This document shows positions 22,489 to 33,681 of a DNA stretch of 64,000 nt, piece after piece. Positions within the stretch are counted from its first letter, which is position 1, and each line of letters starts with the position of its first letter. The notes below the pieces were generated by a model, which saw only the letters and a list, made by a program, of their open reading frames with translations, had not been told where the DNA came from and did no database searches. Where the stretch lies: NCBI RefSeq assembly GCF_011074885.1, contig NC_054687.1:744001-808000 (forward strand), written 5' to 3'. This DNA is from Brettanomyces bruxellensis (taxonomy: Eukaryota > Ascomycota > Pichiomycetes > Pichiales > Pichiaceae). The translations under genes were made by a program, and so were the position numbers.

Positions 22489-22649
22489 GATGTCTACGGA
22501 CAATAAGGGGAATTGCTTTTAGTACAAAGGAAATGAAAAATAAAAGCTTACGTGTGTTCATTCATTCATTATTATTTGATCCATGAACATCGATCACCGA
22601 GCAGATCGATGTTCAAAATCCTTCAAAAAAAGTTAGAACAAAAATAAAG

Positions 22650-22722
22650 TGGACGAGACAGGATTTGAACCAGTGACCTTCTGCTTGCAGGGCAGACGCG
22701 CTACCAACTGCGCTACACGCCC
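22650..22722 (-). tRNA. tRNA-Ala (anticodon TGC), degenerate features
   Basis: A 73-nt cloverleaf on the minus strand. The acceptor starts GGGCGTG and ends CTCGTCC plus discriminator A, with the G3:U70 pair that marks alanine tRNAs. The D arm is GCGC-AGTTGGTA-GCGC, the anticodon stem TCTGC/GCAGA is perfect with loop CCTGCAA, and the T loop is TTCAAAT. A T5 run for Pol III termination lies just downstream (22640-22644). Odd points: C instead of the near-universal U33, a T-T mismatch at 6:67, and a T-T mismatch at 51:63. It may be a poorly functional copy or pseudogene. There is no intron. Confidence 0.8.
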
Positions 22723-22839
22723 AGACATCATAAAAATGTATGGCAATTTGAATAGCAGCACAAACTTAATTATTTATATATTGCATTTTATTTGTTTTTT
22801 GTTTAAAATATTTTTCAGAAGATCATGAAGTCGGAGTTA

Positions 22840-22906
22840 ATGTCGGACATATGAGAATATTACCTAGTATTAGATAATCTATTATTATATGTCATTAGAT
22901 TTATTT
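22840..22906 (+). repeat. 67-bp inverted repeat, left copy
   Basis: A 67-bp segment beginning ATGTCGGACATATGAG and ending ATTAGATTTATTT. It is identical, base for base, to the reverse complement of 23452-23518. Identity stops abruptly on both sides. The left copy is bracketed by an 11-bp direct repeat, GTCGGAGTTAA, at 22830-22840 and 22908-22918. Confidence 0.9.
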
Positions 22907-23933
22907 TGTCGGAGTTAAGAGAGACCTTATGAGTTACTCCCGGGCTTTAGCTATCAAACTCCTTCTTTAATAGAACTAATAAGAACCTAGCAGTCGGGGA
23001 GATTCAGACAATTGTAAGGTCGGTTACCTAAGTGGGTGGATATAAATGTACCAAGTGGTCTGTGTGATAATGTTAATGCCTTTAACATTCTAACAATTGT
23101 GTATGTGTCACCATAGAAGAAAATGAATTTACTTCCTTTACTCTGTTACCATCAAAGTGGAGTCGAACTAGTTGTATTGCAAAATAGGCTATCGGGTCTC
23201 GTCCCTTCGTAGAAGAAACAAGTTATATAAAAAGAGGTAAAGTAAAGTAAAAATAAAAAGGAAAATAAAGTGAGGTAATCATACATAATATAAAAAAAAG
23301 ATTTAATTCTCAGAAACAGAATTATGATCGCGCATAATTATTTTTCTGCTGATTCCCTAACATACACAGTTAGTGCATTTTATCCAGGATTGTCTCTATT
23401 AGATATTATTCTAAATCTTCGTTATTTTAGAATAAGTTCAGATCTCAAAACAAATAAATCTAATGACATATAATAATAGATTATCTAATACTAGGTAATA
23501 TTCTCATATGTCCGACATAGAATGACCCCCATAACAAAATAGGGTCCTTACGAACACGTTTGTAATCCAGCGAGAACCCGAAGGTTACTCTTGGTTTCAG
23601 CTGAAGGTTCACTTCAAGATGGATTTCCTTATATGAATATGTATTGCAAATTACACAATAAAGTCGTCCTCCCTTCTAAGAGACACATAGTATATAAGGA
23701 AAAAGTAGTACATACATACATATAAGAGATATTTTTCCGCAGAAGTGGAATAGGTCATTCTCAGCCGAAAGTAGATTAGGGAGAAATTTATTTCGCAGGA
23801 AAAATTTCCCCGCGAATTATTTCTTATATCTGTCCGAACATTAATTTGATTCACATATTATAAATCAAATACCAGTTGAACCTTTATGCGTTATTATCAT
23901 ATAAAACATTATTATAACTCATAAGTTCCGACA
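22841..23933. mobile_element. LTR-like retrotransposon remnants
   Basis: TGTCGGA at 22841 and at 22907, and its complement TCCGACA at 23511-23517 and 23927-23933, look like LTR ends (TG...CA). The stretch next to 22907 (CTTATGAGTTA) recurs, inverted, next to 23927 (TAACTCATAAG), so diverged copies lie in both orientations, perhaps nested. No gag or pol frame survives. The cluster starts about 120 bp from the 5' end of a tRNA gene, the favoured target of Ty1/Ty3-type elements. Element family and exact borders cannot be fixed, and I found no clear target-site duplication. Confidence 0.55.
23452..23518 (-). repeat. 67-bp inverted repeat, right copy
   Basis: The perfect inverted partner of 22840-22906, 545 bp away. 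Read on the minus strand it starts at a TGTCGGA end and continues into different sequence after 67 bases. It probably is the 5' end of an LTR in minus orientation. Confidence 0.9.
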
Positions 23934-25747
23934 TATGGACTGGCCCCAGGTTCTCTGGAAATCAGATATGATTGATTAGATTTCAGGTTACTCTGGTGAT
24001 GTGCTGGGAGAGAAGTTTATTGTGCAAATCTAGATAATCTCGGAAACATATTATTTTTATTCAATGGCTCTATACCTGAGAAAATAGAGGCACTGCAAGC
24101 AGCTATATATAAAACATTTATGTACTGTTGCTGAAGTAGTGTTACCAGATTAGTATACTTGTTCGATATTCCAGAAGACATTCATTTTAGGGTTGAAAGC
24201 AAACATGTAGGTATGAATCTTTCATTTTATTTGGGGAACATTACAATTTGAGTAATACTTTCTTTTACATTGTTTATTGCCCTTAGGGCTTGTTCATACC
24301 AATGTACTATATGCTTGAAGGAACAACATTAAACATCCCTCTATGCTCCTCTCGATCTATATAACTTTATCTTGTGTGAATAAAATCGATTCCCGTGCAT
24401 AACAATAACGTTTCCAGAAAATAATTCATATTAATTAATAACAGTACCCAGAAAAAAGGTTCATAACTGCATAATGATTTGAATTAGGATTTATTAACTA
24501 CAGCAATAAAATGTTTAGTATCATGCGGATCATAATATCGAGGGGCTTAATACAACAGGCATACATTTTTCTGTCCTTCTAGGTTTCCTATCTTATTTCA
24601 TTGAATTATCTTTAAGTATTATGTAAAAATGGTCATCTTAAAACAATTAAAAAGAAAATTGACACACATTATATTCCCAACTGCTTTTTGATGCTGTATC
24701 GGGGCGATAAATTTGAGTGATGGAAATCGTTTAGTACGAAAAGCTCAATGGAAGTGTTTCATAAGAACAGGGGTTGTCGTTTTATAAAGTTCATTTTAGG
24801 AAGCATACATGTCACATTTTATTGCACAATGATAAGTACTGTGCATATCAGTGCTTTTCCCCTGATAATTCGAAAGCCATCAATAAATATACTATTAAAA
24901 TTAGTATTACCATATTAAGTATGGTTTTCGATATTTATTGTAGTACATAAACACAAGAGGATATCTTCATTAGCTTTATATAATTATCGTTGTTCTTCTT
25001 ATACGACACCATTGACAATAGGACTTGTTCCACCTAGAACTTTATTCCATGCTATTGTTTTAACATATACTCTTATCTAAAATCTAATGCTTAACAGCAC
25101 TTTTTGGCTCATTTATTTGAATTAAAAACGACAATCTTTAGAATTTTGAATTAATAGTAAAAGAGTAATATGATCATACAGACTTTATTCATTTATTGTC
25201 TAAGCTTATGACAACGAATATCTCCTTGATACCAACATGTAACTGATATGAACTCAACAATTTGCTTTTAAACAAAATTATCAGCTTTTGACTTTGTTGG
25301 AACTAGTACTTAGTATTGTAATAAAACAATTGAACATAATAACTTTTGTTCTATTAGAGGAAATGCAATCAACGATCCAGTAAATATTCTCTTAATTGCA
25401 ACGACTTACTTTCAAAGTTGCAAAGAAAAGTCCTTAGATAAATGACGTAACATTCTAATGATTACAAATAAAGCAATCAAAAGTATATTATAAAATTTGG
25501 AATAGAAGAAGAAACATGTACTTAATATATCACGCACTTACGTTTCAGCATGCACACTAATACTAGGATTCACATAAAATGAAAAATCGAGAGCCACAAA
25601 CTTTTTTGACAGATCTAGGGAATAAAAATTTTAACCTTGACTGAAAATTTTAAGATCATATATACATCACCATATCTTCACTCAACTAACCGCAAACCTT
25701 ATAATCATCTTTCCCAATTGACATTATATCAGTTAAGGACATTCCTG
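23934..25747. other. gene-free AT-rich region
   Basis: About 1.8 kb from the last LTR-like end to the TCD ATG. I see no conserved open frame, tRNA or tandem repeat. With 22723-23933 it makes a gap of about 3 kb, the longest in the window. It could hold decayed transposon sequence, a replication origin or centromere-related DNA. None of these is proven. Confidence 0.5.
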
Positions 25748-27082
25748 ATGGTATATGATACAGGAAGGTTAAGTACAGTAATAGTAACAACAGCTGCTGT
25801 TACTACTTTGGCTCTAGAGTGCTTCCATCATTATTTATCTAAGAAGTCTACTAAAGGTAGCAGTGCTTCCACACTTGTCCATAAGAAGAAGGATGATGAA
25901 TATAAAGAGCCAGATAAGAACTACCCAGAAGTGTTAATTAAAGAGCAACTTGCACGTAATTATGCATTTTTTGGCAATGATGGGATGAAAAAAATTCGTG
26001 AGATATTTGTCGTTGTGCTTGGCGCAGGAGGTGTTGGTTCCAATTGTGTGGCTACACTTGCAAGATCAGGTGTTACAAAGATTAGAGTTGTCGATTTTGA
26101 TCAGGTTTCCTTATCATCATTAAACCGCCATTCTGTTGCCACTCTCAAGGATGTTGGAACTCCAAAGGTTGAATGTCTACGTCATCGAATTCTTCAGATT
26201 GCACCTTGGTGCGAAATTGAAGCAATTGACGAAGTTTTTAAGATAGAGAATTCTGATCGACTTGTTGCTCAGGGTAACCCTGATTATGTTATCGACTGCA
26301 TTGATAATATTGATTCCAAGGTGGATCTTTTGGAATACTGTCACAAAAAAGGTTATAAAACTATTTCATCCATGGGTGCTTCTTGTAAAAGTGATCCTAC
26401 TAGGGTAAACGTCGGCGATATTTCAAGCACAGATGAGGATCCATTAGCGAAAGCAGTGAGAAGAAGGCTAAGGAAAAGAGGAATTATGAATGGGGTCACT
26501 TGCATATTTTCTGCAGAGAAACCAGATCCAAGAAAGGCAAGACTATTACCTCTACCAGAGGATGAATTCGACAAAGGTTCAGTTGATGAACTTAGCGCCC
26601 TTCAAAATTTTAGGGTGCGTATTCTTCCAGTCATGGGTACCATGCCTGGAATATTTGGACTTGCAATAACCTCATATATACTAGCTGATTGTTCCGGGTA
26701 TCCTATAGAACCTATTGAAGGAAAGAACAGATACAAAACTTATGACAACCTTTTGGAAAGTATAAGCTCACAGGAAGATAGATTGGGTCACGGACAACGT
26801 GTTCCTATTGCTTTAAACGACATGAGGTATTTATTAGAGGAAGTGTTTCATGGAAAATCTGTAATATCTAATTATTCCACCAGATTAGCGGTGTCTAGAT
26901 GGCTTCCGGATAAACCATTACAACTTACAAACCTTGTGGTAATAACAAAAAAAGAATTAAAGGAACATGAGAAACGGGTTCTCGCTGGTGGTGAGAGAGT
27001 GGAGGATGTCTACAGTCCGGAGGTGATAGCGAGAGTTAACAAACGGTTCTCTGAAGAGAAATGGTACGAGCAATTTCGTTGA
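25748..27082 (+). CDS. TCD2: tRNA threonylcarbamoyladenosine dehydratase
   Basis: A 444-residue ThiF/E1-like enzyme that uses ATP to convert t6A37 of ANN-decoding tRNAs to its cyclic form. An N-terminal hydrophobic segment (about residues 8-30) fits the mitochondrial outer-membrane anchor of yeast Tcd1/Tcd2. The nucleotide-binding motif LGAGGVGSN is at about 91-99, followed by RVVDFDQVSLSSLNRHSVA and DYVIDCIDNIDSK. Near the C-terminus is RWLPDKPLQLTNLVVITKKE. The frame extends 37 codons upstream only from a non-ATG codon, so the ATG at 25748 is chosen, giving a family-typical length (S. cerevisiae 429 and 447). TCD1 and TCD2 cannot be told apart here. Confidence 0.92.
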   Translation: MVYDTGRLSTVIVTTAAVTTLALECFHHYLSKKSTKGSSASTLVHKKKDDEYKEPDKNYPEVLIKEQLARNYAFFGNDGMKKIREIFVVVLGAGGVGSNCVATLARSGVTKIRVVDFDQVSLSSLNRHSVATLKDVGTPKVECLRHRILQIAPWCEIEAIDEVFKIENSDRLVAQGNPDYVIDCIDNIDSKVDLLEYCHKKGYKTISSMGASCKSDPTRVNVGDISSTDEDPLAKAVRRRLRKRGIMNGVTCIFSAEKPDPRKARLLPLPEDEFDKGSVDELSALQNFRVRILPVMGTMPGIFGLAITSYILADCSGYPIEPIEGKNRYKTYDNLLESISSQEDRLGHGQRVPIALNDMRYLLEEVFHGKSVISNYSTRLAVSRWLPDKPLQLTNLVVITKKELKEHEKRVLAGGERVEDVYSPEVIARVNKRFSEEKWYEQFR

Positions 27083-27180
27083 ATTACAAGGAAACTTACG
27101 TAATTTAAATGTAACATAACATATTTATAAAGATATAAGAAACAAATACAGAGACCCAAGAATAGAATATTGACAAACCA

Positions 27181-27831
27181 TTAGAAAAACCATCTTTGGC
27201 CTTTAGAAGGTGGCTTTCCAAACTTTGGATCTGAAGCCGTAGGATCGTACTTTAAATCTTTGGCTATACCCTTAACGCCACTCTTCGTAAGGGTACCTTT
27301 GAGACCCCGTTCTCCAACATTTTTTGCTGTAGCACTTGCAATATTGCCGACATCGAAACCCATGCCACGTAATTTTTTCACGATCGCTGGTGTAATTGCC
27401 GCGGTCAAGGGCAAACGAACCACAATCAAAGATTTGTGAAGTGCGTAGGCTAATGCAAATTCTGTCCAGATTGTCGAGGTTTTCTTCTTATCTTCTGTTG
27501 GATGTTGATCATTTGCGTCATCTTTGTTCCAGCCAATAAAATTTAAAAACCTGTCCTGTAATGATCTTATCTTCTCTTCACCCGCCGAATGAACTAACAA
27601 ATAACATAGTGACAAATCAACGAATCCAATACCAAGATAAACACCAATTCCACTATATCCATATTCCCTTACCAAACTCTTCAATCGACTTTCTTTTGGA
27701 CGAGGAGCATGCGCTTGAACATTTAGTTTAGGCAAAGTGGTGGAAATATAACGTCTAGTGCCAACATTTCGTAGAACAATGGATGAACCGAAAGCAGAAA
27801 ATCTAGGGAAATACAACAACCTTATTGACAT
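27181..27831 (-). CDS. mitochondrial DUF1279 (FAM210-like) protein
   Basis: A 216-residue protein. The first about 40 residues are basic and Ser/Arg-rich (MSIRLLYFPRFSAFGSS, RNVGTRRYIS), a likely mitochondrial presequence. The core has the DUF1279 signature: LKSLVREYGYSGIGVYLGIGFVDLS, a membrane segment, and a second hydrophobic stretch ALHKSLIVVRLPLTAAITP. S. cerevisiae Nat2 and human FAM210A share this domain. The precise function is not settled. It is convergent with TCD, 98 bp away. Confidence 0.75.
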   Translation of the reverse strand: MSIRLLYFPRFSAFGSSIVLRNVGTRRYISTTLPKLNVQAHAPRPKESRLKSLVREYGYSGIGVYLGIGFVDLSLCYLLVHSAGEEKIRSLQDRFLNFIGWNKDDANDQHPTEDKKKTSTIWTEFALAYALHKSLIVVRLPLTAAITPAIVKKLRGMGFDVGNIASATAKNVGERGLKGTLTKSGVKGIAKDLKYDPTASDPKFGKPPSKGQRWFF

Positions 27832-28281
27832 GCCTGATGTTCTTATAAATTCAATCGTATTCTGTTATTTGCGTATAGTAATGAGGCAATTTCATTATAA
27901 TTGTATATAATATCTTTAGGCATTATGAATCTGCAATGAAGAAGGGGGTTCAAAAAAAAAAAAAAGTAATTGTTGAGGAAGAATCTCGTACGCTCAGAAG
28001 TCGCTATTCATTACTGTGTATCTTCCCAATCGGATATTTTGCAATCAGGTAATTCCACCCTTCTATGTGGTCTCAAATATTCTCCATGTTATATTAATGC
28101 TAGAAAAAGACGTTACAGTGTTACGAGTTACTATTTAAAAAACAATGGCATGTTATATTAGCACGAATAAATAGCATTGAAGCCCAACTAAATATATGAA
28201 CAACAAGCGCCAAAATGCTGCGGCAAGCAATTGAGAAAACTAGCAACTGGGAATTGAAATAGTCCGCTAATTTCCTAAAAC
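27832..28281. other. intergenic region
   Basis: 450 bp between the DUF1279 gene start and the uricase stop. It contains an A run at about 27952-27965 and no recognisable gene. Confidence 0.4.
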
Positions 28282-29190
28282 TTATAACTTTGCAATAGGC
28301 TCCCTTCCAACAGTACACTTTATCAAACCGTTAGGATGTGGTGATGGGTAGAACATCTCGTTTTCGTTCTTCAAGCCCTTCCAGGAGAAGTCAAACAGAA
28401 TGTAATGCTTGTTTGGCAAGGCATAAGAGACATTGTAAACATATGGGTTAGCATTGACAATATCGGTACCCATGTTATACATGGTAGCTTGAACAGAGGC
28501 CGAGTTCTCGAGAGCAAATCTGTCCAAAGTGATTTTAAGAGCAGATTGGAAGACCTTATCAAACAGTCCAGAATCGGCTAAAGTGAATATATTATCGACA
28601 GAACCAATCTTGGCACTGTCAAACTTGTACTTGCAGTCTACATCTGTTGACAAGATTCTCTCATTAACAGGCTTCAAAGTGGTGTAATCACAAACATTGT
28701 AGCCATGGAACATAGAGCCAGAGGACTTCAAAACGGTCAACCCCTGCACGCCGCCTGTAAGAACAAAGTCACCATTCTTCTTAGAAACCAATTCACAAAC
28801 CCTGACTTCATCACCATTCTTGACAAAAGAATGTGGCTGGAGCTTTCCATCGACAGAATACTTAGACCATTTGGCTTGCTCAATATGAACAGTGATACCT
28901 GCAATCCAACTGTACTTACCAAAGAAATGCTTCACAAGGTGAGCGGCAAATCTCTCAATTGGGAAGACATCTGTTTGCTTGGCTTCAACCAAAATGGTAT
29001 TTTTGATCGTATCGGTTGGAATAATAACGCTGTTATCTGCCTTTGTGTAGGAGACATCAAAAGCACCCGTAAGCATGACCCTAACACTAGCCTCCATGAC
29101 CTGATGGATTTTAGGGTCAATAGGGTCCCTCTTGACCTTCAAAAATCTAACATTGTTCTTACCATATGTACAATCCTGTAGGTAAGCCAT
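28282..29190 (-). CDS. UOX: urate oxidase (uricase), peroxisomal
   Basis: 302 residues, cofactor-free oxidase turning urate and oxygen into 5-hydroxyisourate and hydrogen peroxide in purine breakdown. Family marks: N-terminal YGKNNVRFLKVKRD, the catalytic and binding stretch VIIPTDTIKNT, FGKYSWIAGITVHIEQ, LTVLKSSGSMFHG, ASVQATMYNMGTDIVNANP. The last three residues are AKL, a type 1 peroxisome targeting signal. Length matches the family (about 300). S. cerevisiae lacks this gene. The gene suggests that the yeast can use urate as a nitrogen source. A TATA-like box lies about 150 bp upstream. Confidence 0.97.
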   Translation of the reverse strand: MAYLQDCTYGKNNVRFLKVKRDPIDPKIHQVMEASVRVMLTGAFDVSYTKADNSVIIPTDTIKNTILVEAKQTDVFPIERFAAHLVKHFFGKYSWIAGITVHIEQAKWSKYSVDGKLQPHSFVKNGDEVRVCELVSKKNGDFVLTGGVQGLTVLKSSGSMFHGYNVCDYTTLKPVNERILSTDVDCKYKFDSAKIGSVDNIFTLADSGLFDKVFQSALKITLDRFALENSASVQATMYNMGTDIVNANPYVYNVSYALPNKHYILFDFSWKGLKNENEMFYPSPHPNGLIKCTVGREPIAKL

Positions 29191-30027
29191 TTTTGTATAT
29201 TTTTTGATTTCTATAATATTTGACGGTTATAAATAAATTTCCTTGTCGAACTGAAGTTCAATATCAAAAATGTATGCTTTACACATCTTGGCCTGTGGAT
29301 GATTTAAGTCAGAAAAAAAGGGAGTTTTGAGGTCTATATATACCTGAATTATTTCATAGGATCGAACAAAAACTACTTTTAAAGAAATAAGGATGCATGC
29401 ATGCCTGATAACACACAAGAGCCCAGGCAATCAGTTCTAATTTGCTGTTGCACTGCCTTCATGAAAACGATAGACAATACGTTATCAGTTAGAGATTGCT
29501 AGTTTCTCCAAATTTTTTTTGGGAAATATTTTTACCCTACTCCAAATTGCGTATGTTCTTGAACTCAATTTCAACGGTGCGCCGATTGAAAAATTTAAGC
29601 TCCAAAACATTGTTAACAGAAAAATGGGGTTAGAGCATTATAGGATACATCAACACGTATGTTGAAGTAAATATTGAAATTTATACTGTCACAAAGAAAT
29701 TCTTGTTCAATTAAAACGATAAGCCAACGTCGGATATACCCGCCGAACAAGGGGCGATGCATTATTGAATTTTTGTGATAACCCGGCTTCCCGAGTACTA
29801 TTAATTTTAAATCAGACTAATCAAGTAACTTGATAATGATCGATATAATTTCTTATTGTTTTGCTCTGCTGACACTTTTTATCGGATCCAAATATATATG
29901 CTTTTTTTTTTAATACAGTCTATGCGTGCCTTGATAATTATGCTGAGAAAGAAGCTTATCAAACTACATGAGAATAAGTGTATTACTTCAGCCCGAAATG
30001 CATTACTAAATAAAATTATTATCCGAG
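29191..30027. other. intergenic region, uricase promoter
   Basis: About 840 bp between the uricase ATG and the stop of the zinc-finger gene, both on the minus strand. No gene is visible. GC-richer patches occur near 29730-29800 (ACCCGCCG, AACCCGGC), which could bind zinc-cluster or Reb1-like factors. Confidence 0.4.
29335..29342 (-). promoter_or_regulatory. TATA box candidate of the uricase gene
   Basis: TATATATA about 145 bp upstream of the uricase ATG, a usual distance in yeast for strongly regulated genes. Position and match are the only evidence. Confidence 0.4.
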
Positions 30028-33000
30028 TCAAACTATTTCTTGATTTTCAAGATATATTCGAAGATGGAACAATGATTCACCTAATTGCTTGAAAATCATG
30101 AACTTGGAATATTTATCATAAAAAAAATTAAACATGAAAGATCCCAACTTTAGAAGCTTACAAGGGAGCCTGAACTGAATTAATTCGCCGATAATTGGTT
30201 TCATTTCTTTTATAACAAGACTGCTGTTATCATGTCCCTTTCTCTCTCCCAGTATTTTGTGTATAATTGGACTAGGAAATTCTCCTTCGAAGTCTTGATA
30301 ATCATAATTGATCTTCAAAAAATGTTCAAGACATAGATATACTTTGAATATTTTCAAGTACCAGCCATACATCATTAATTCCCGCTGTTCAGGAAGTAAA
30401 TGTAATATATTGTCATCTCCTTCCCCATTATTTTGAATTGAGAAATCACAGTAACTTAACGATTCTGAAGGTAACAGGTTGTGCAATTGCAAAGTTTGTT
30501 TGAAGTGACTTTCAAAATTGGTGACAAACTTACAAAGGGCTAAAAAGGCGTCGTAAAGAATTTGAGTATCAATTAAAACCTTGCTTTCAATATTCATATT
30601 TAACTGATCAATATCATGGCCCAGTCCACATATATCTGCTAGAGATGAGATGTCGGTTTTAAATGTGTCACATTGTACGACATTCATTGATTCAAAAAAA
30701 TGTGTACTCCCTTGAAAGAACAATATCTTGAATATCTGAATTGTACTTTCTACCGAAAGCATTGCGTCTTGGAAAAACTCACCGTTATCAAATGCACCCT
30801 TAGGATACGTGAGATTTTCACAGAACAAAATGTTAGTCTTGTGAAAATCTCTCAACCATACTTGCTGCTTGACTTGTTCCAACTTAACCAATCCAAGTAT
30901 CTTTATGGAAAAATAGCTATTCATAATCATGCTATCGTTATATATTTCAGGATTTCCATTGAAATGAAAGAGCGAAATGAGTAAATTCCAATTTGCAAAG
31001 ACTGACTTAAGTTTGCTAGTGACCTCATGTTCGTTAAATATTCTTGAACCATCACTCCAGGTTTTGAAATAAGAAATCTGTTGGAGACCATTTTGAAGAC
31101 AGATGAGTCCATAATCTCCCACATGATAATTTGACATAAAGTTTCTCGCATCAAGAAAACCAGTATTCTCATTGCCGTTTGAACCATGCAAGAGAAGTTG
31201 AGAAAGAACATCTTTATAATTAGCTGATTGAAAGTCAAAATCCTTCAATATGCCATTGAAATCCTGAAGCGTTTTCGTGTTCCATAGAGTTGATGCACAT
31301 GGCATATCAATAAAAAGATCATCAGTTCGTAATGCCGGGCAAATATTGTACAATGCAGAAAGAAGACTGGTTATATGTGTGATTGTATGAACAGTTCGTA
31401 TAGTCGACTCATATCTGATGAAATTATTGTAGGAAATCTCATCTAAATGAGCAGGATCTGATAACTGGAAATTGACTTTATTTAGGCCAGAGGTCTTAAC
31501 CAAAGAGCACAAGGCATTTACTTGTCTAATGACAACATTTAAACTGTTGCTATCATCAGCAAAGAGGCCGTACATGACAGATAATGTCAAGGCCTGCACC
31601 AACCAGAGTGGTGACGATGAGCTTAACGAAGTTATTGAGAATGAGCTTTCATTTTGGTGAGAACTTGAACCGGAAATTGTTTCAGAGGCAGAATTATGAG
31701 GCGACTGTTTGCGAAGCTCTTTGTGCGTTTCCAAATAGACGTGAATAGATCTTCTTGCTGCCTCATATAAATTCGAGGCATCTTTATTGTCATTTGAAAC
31801 TGTTGCACCAATGGCTGCAACCAACAATGGTAAACAGACAAGCGATGACTTAAAATTTAGTACAAACAGGTCGTCCTTGATCACGGTTGGATCAACCATG
31901 TCCATTGTCGTTGTCATTAAAGAGTACTCATTAAGAATACTTGGATGAATAAAGGGGTAATGAATTAAGAATCTTGACGTAAATTGCTGCACGAGCATGT
32001 TTAATTTATCATTTTTTGGAATTGTCGGGCATGGAACTCCAAAAAAAGGATACTTTGATAATGTATCAAAAACACATGACCTTATGGTATTACCAAAAAG
32101 ATAAGCTCTGGAGTAACCCTTACTCGCAAAATTGTTGAGAGCAAGGTTCTCCATGCTTAACTTGGAACTCCGTACTTCCCCTGGCAATGTATCTAGCAGG
32201 TTCGAATTATTCACCGCATTTTGAAGCAAAGGTGGTGAGATAGTGGTATTGTTTGACGAAAGGGATGAATCTCTCAAATTTTGCTGGTCATCTCCATAGA
32301 ACGAATAACCCTGGGGAATATCAAAGGGCTTAGCAATGTTTAAGTCAGCAATTGTTTCAAGAAAATTTATGTCCTGGTTAAATAAGGTTTTTTGCCAACT
32401 TTTCACCTTTTCAACACTAGTATCAAGGGAAGGCGAAATACTATTTTTTACATCTTTTTCACTTGTATCCCGATCAGTTTCTTCAACTGACTCCAAAACT
32501 GTTGAGGTCAACGACTTCAATCTGGATTGCCTACCAGAGCCTGGTGAATATGCCTCTCCTACATGCGTGAAAAGCGTCCCCTTATTGCTGGGAACATCAT
32601 AGAAAGAATATCCCTCTGATATAATCTTTTGATTGTCCGAATTTATTTGCACACCATTTTCGACTTTTGAGGTACTCAATATTTCATCATCAAGACTTAA
32701 TTTATCCATGTCTTCGGGATAGAGTTGGGGTGTCGAAAACTCGACGGAATCCATTGGTTCTTGATCGGCATTAACATAACTTTCCCCTCCCATAGCGGAA
32801 AACGATACACCTCTCTGGCGCACATACGACTCATTGTTTGTTGGAAAAAGCAGAGGATTATTGACAGTTGGGTTCAAACTATCCGTAGTTTCCTTATATT
32901 CCATATTTGCGGACAGATTATTATTAACATTGTTTTCCTGTATCTTGTTTGAGTCAGTATAGGCAGATTCTCTCATCAGAAGTGACCTAAACGTAAGTGA

Positions 33001-33681
33001 TGGGTACATTATTGAGCTAAACTCTTTGGCCAGTGCATCCATATCAAACTTATTCTCGTTCTGGCGTCCGGACTTTTGAACGTTACCGACGTCACTTGTA
33101 ATGGAAGCATTTCCGATTTCACCATTTTTGGATGCTGTAAATGAATTTTCATTGCTGGGGAATACTTTATTATAATTCTTCCTTGTGGCATTTTGTATCT
33201 CACTTGATAATCCAATCCTTCGTCCACCCGAAAGCTTTCTGAATTTATTAGATTTTTTACGCAAGCGAGGGACTAAATTACTAGCTCCTGCATGAAGTTT
33301 AGAGGAGTGCCTCATCAACAAGTCCCTTCTGCTAAATTTTCTTGAGCAAATACGACAGGCAAAAGGCTTTTCCTTTGTGTGAGATCTCTGGTGTCTTTTT
33401 AAATGCTCTTGCCTTGCAAAAGCTCTTGTACATACACTGCAAACATATAGACGAGGCTTACCAGAAGGAGTTGCTCCCTTGACTGTAAATTCTTCTGGAA
33501 CTATAACACTTTTCGAGGATAATTTGTGTGTAGATACTTTCAATGGCCCATATTGTGTCATTTTGACTCTGCTCTCTTCATCGTTTTTTGCACTGGCATG
33601 ATGCCCTTTTCGGTTATTGTTCGGAGAAGGTGTGACAGGAAATACAGAAGTGCAGGGTAAGGCAACTTTTCGACTCGCCAT
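30028..33681 (-). CDS. C2H2 zinc-finger regulator, Adr1/Rsf2 type
   Basis: A 1217-residue transcription factor. Two adjacent C2H2 fingers at residues 79-101 ([23 protein letters not shown]) in split form: CSVC...HLKRHQRSH, and 107-130 with CRIC...[10 protein letters not shown], of the paired Adr1/Rsf2/Tda9/Mxr1 type that binds short G-rich sites. A basic region follows ([11 protein letters not shown]), then a long Ser/Asn-rich part. The half from about residue 570 resembles the fungal transcription-factor middle domain ([17 protein letters not shown]). The motif GYSFY occurs twice in the Ser-rich part. Relatives regulate non-fermentable carbon use and peroxisomes. A link to the neighbouring uricase is only a guess. 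Confidence 0.85.
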   Translation of the reverse strand: MASRKVALPCTSVFPVTPSPNNNRKGHHASAKNDEESRVKMTQYGPLKVSTHKLSSKSVIVPEEFTVKGATPSGKPRLYVCSVCTRAFARQEHLKRHQRSHTKEKPFACRICSRKFSRRDLLMRHSSKLHAGASNLVPRLRKKSNKFRKLSGGRRIGLSSEIQNATRKNYNKVFPSNENSFTASKNGEIGNASITSDVGNVQKSGRQNENKFDMDALAKEFSSIMYPSLTFRSLLMRESAYTDSNKIQENNVNNNLSANMEYKETTDSLNPTVNNPLLFPTNNESYVRQRGVSFSAMGGESYVNADQEPMDSVEFSTPQLYPEDMDKLSLDDEILSTSKVENGVQINSDNQKIISEGYSFYDVPSNKGTLFTHVGEAYSPGSGRQSRLKSLTSTVLESVEETDRDTSEKDVKNSISPSLDTSVEKVKSWQKTLFNQDINFLETIADLNIAKPFDIPQGYSFYGDDQQNLRDSSLSSNNTTISPPLLQNAVNNSNLLDTLPGEVRSSKLSMENLALNNFASKGYSRAYLFGNTIRSCVFDTLSKYPFFGVPCPTIPKNDKLNMLVQQFTSRFLIHYPFIHPSILNEYSLMTTTMDMVDPTVIKDDLFVLNFKSSLVCLPLLVAAIGATVSNDNKDASNLYEAARRSIHVYLETHKELRKQSPHNSASETISGSSSHQNESSFSITSLSSSSPLWLVQALTLSVMYGLFADDSNSLNVVIRQVNALCSLVKTSGLNKVNFQLSDPAHLDEISYNNFIRYESTIRTVHTITHITSLLSALYNICPALRTDDLFIDMPCASTLWNTKTLQDFNGILKDFDFQSANYKDVLSQLLLHGSNGNENTGFLDARNFMSNYHVGDYGLICLQNGLQQISYFKTWSDGSRIFNEHEVTSKLKSVFANWNLLISLFHFNGNPEIYNDSMIMNSYFSIKILGLVKLEQVKQQVWLRDFHKTNILFCENLTYPKGAFDNGEFFQDAMLSVESTIQIFKILFFQGSTHFFESMNVVQCDTFKTDISSLADICGLGHDIDQLNMNIESKVLIDTQILYDAFLALCKFVTNFESHFKQTLQLHNLLPSESLSYCDFSIQNNGEGDDNILHLLPEQRELMMYGWYLKIFKVYLCLEHFLKINYDYQDFEGEFPSPIIHKILGERKGHDNSSLVIKEMKPIIGELIQFRLPCKLLKLGSFMFNFFYDKYSKFMIFKQLGESLFHLRIYLENQEIV

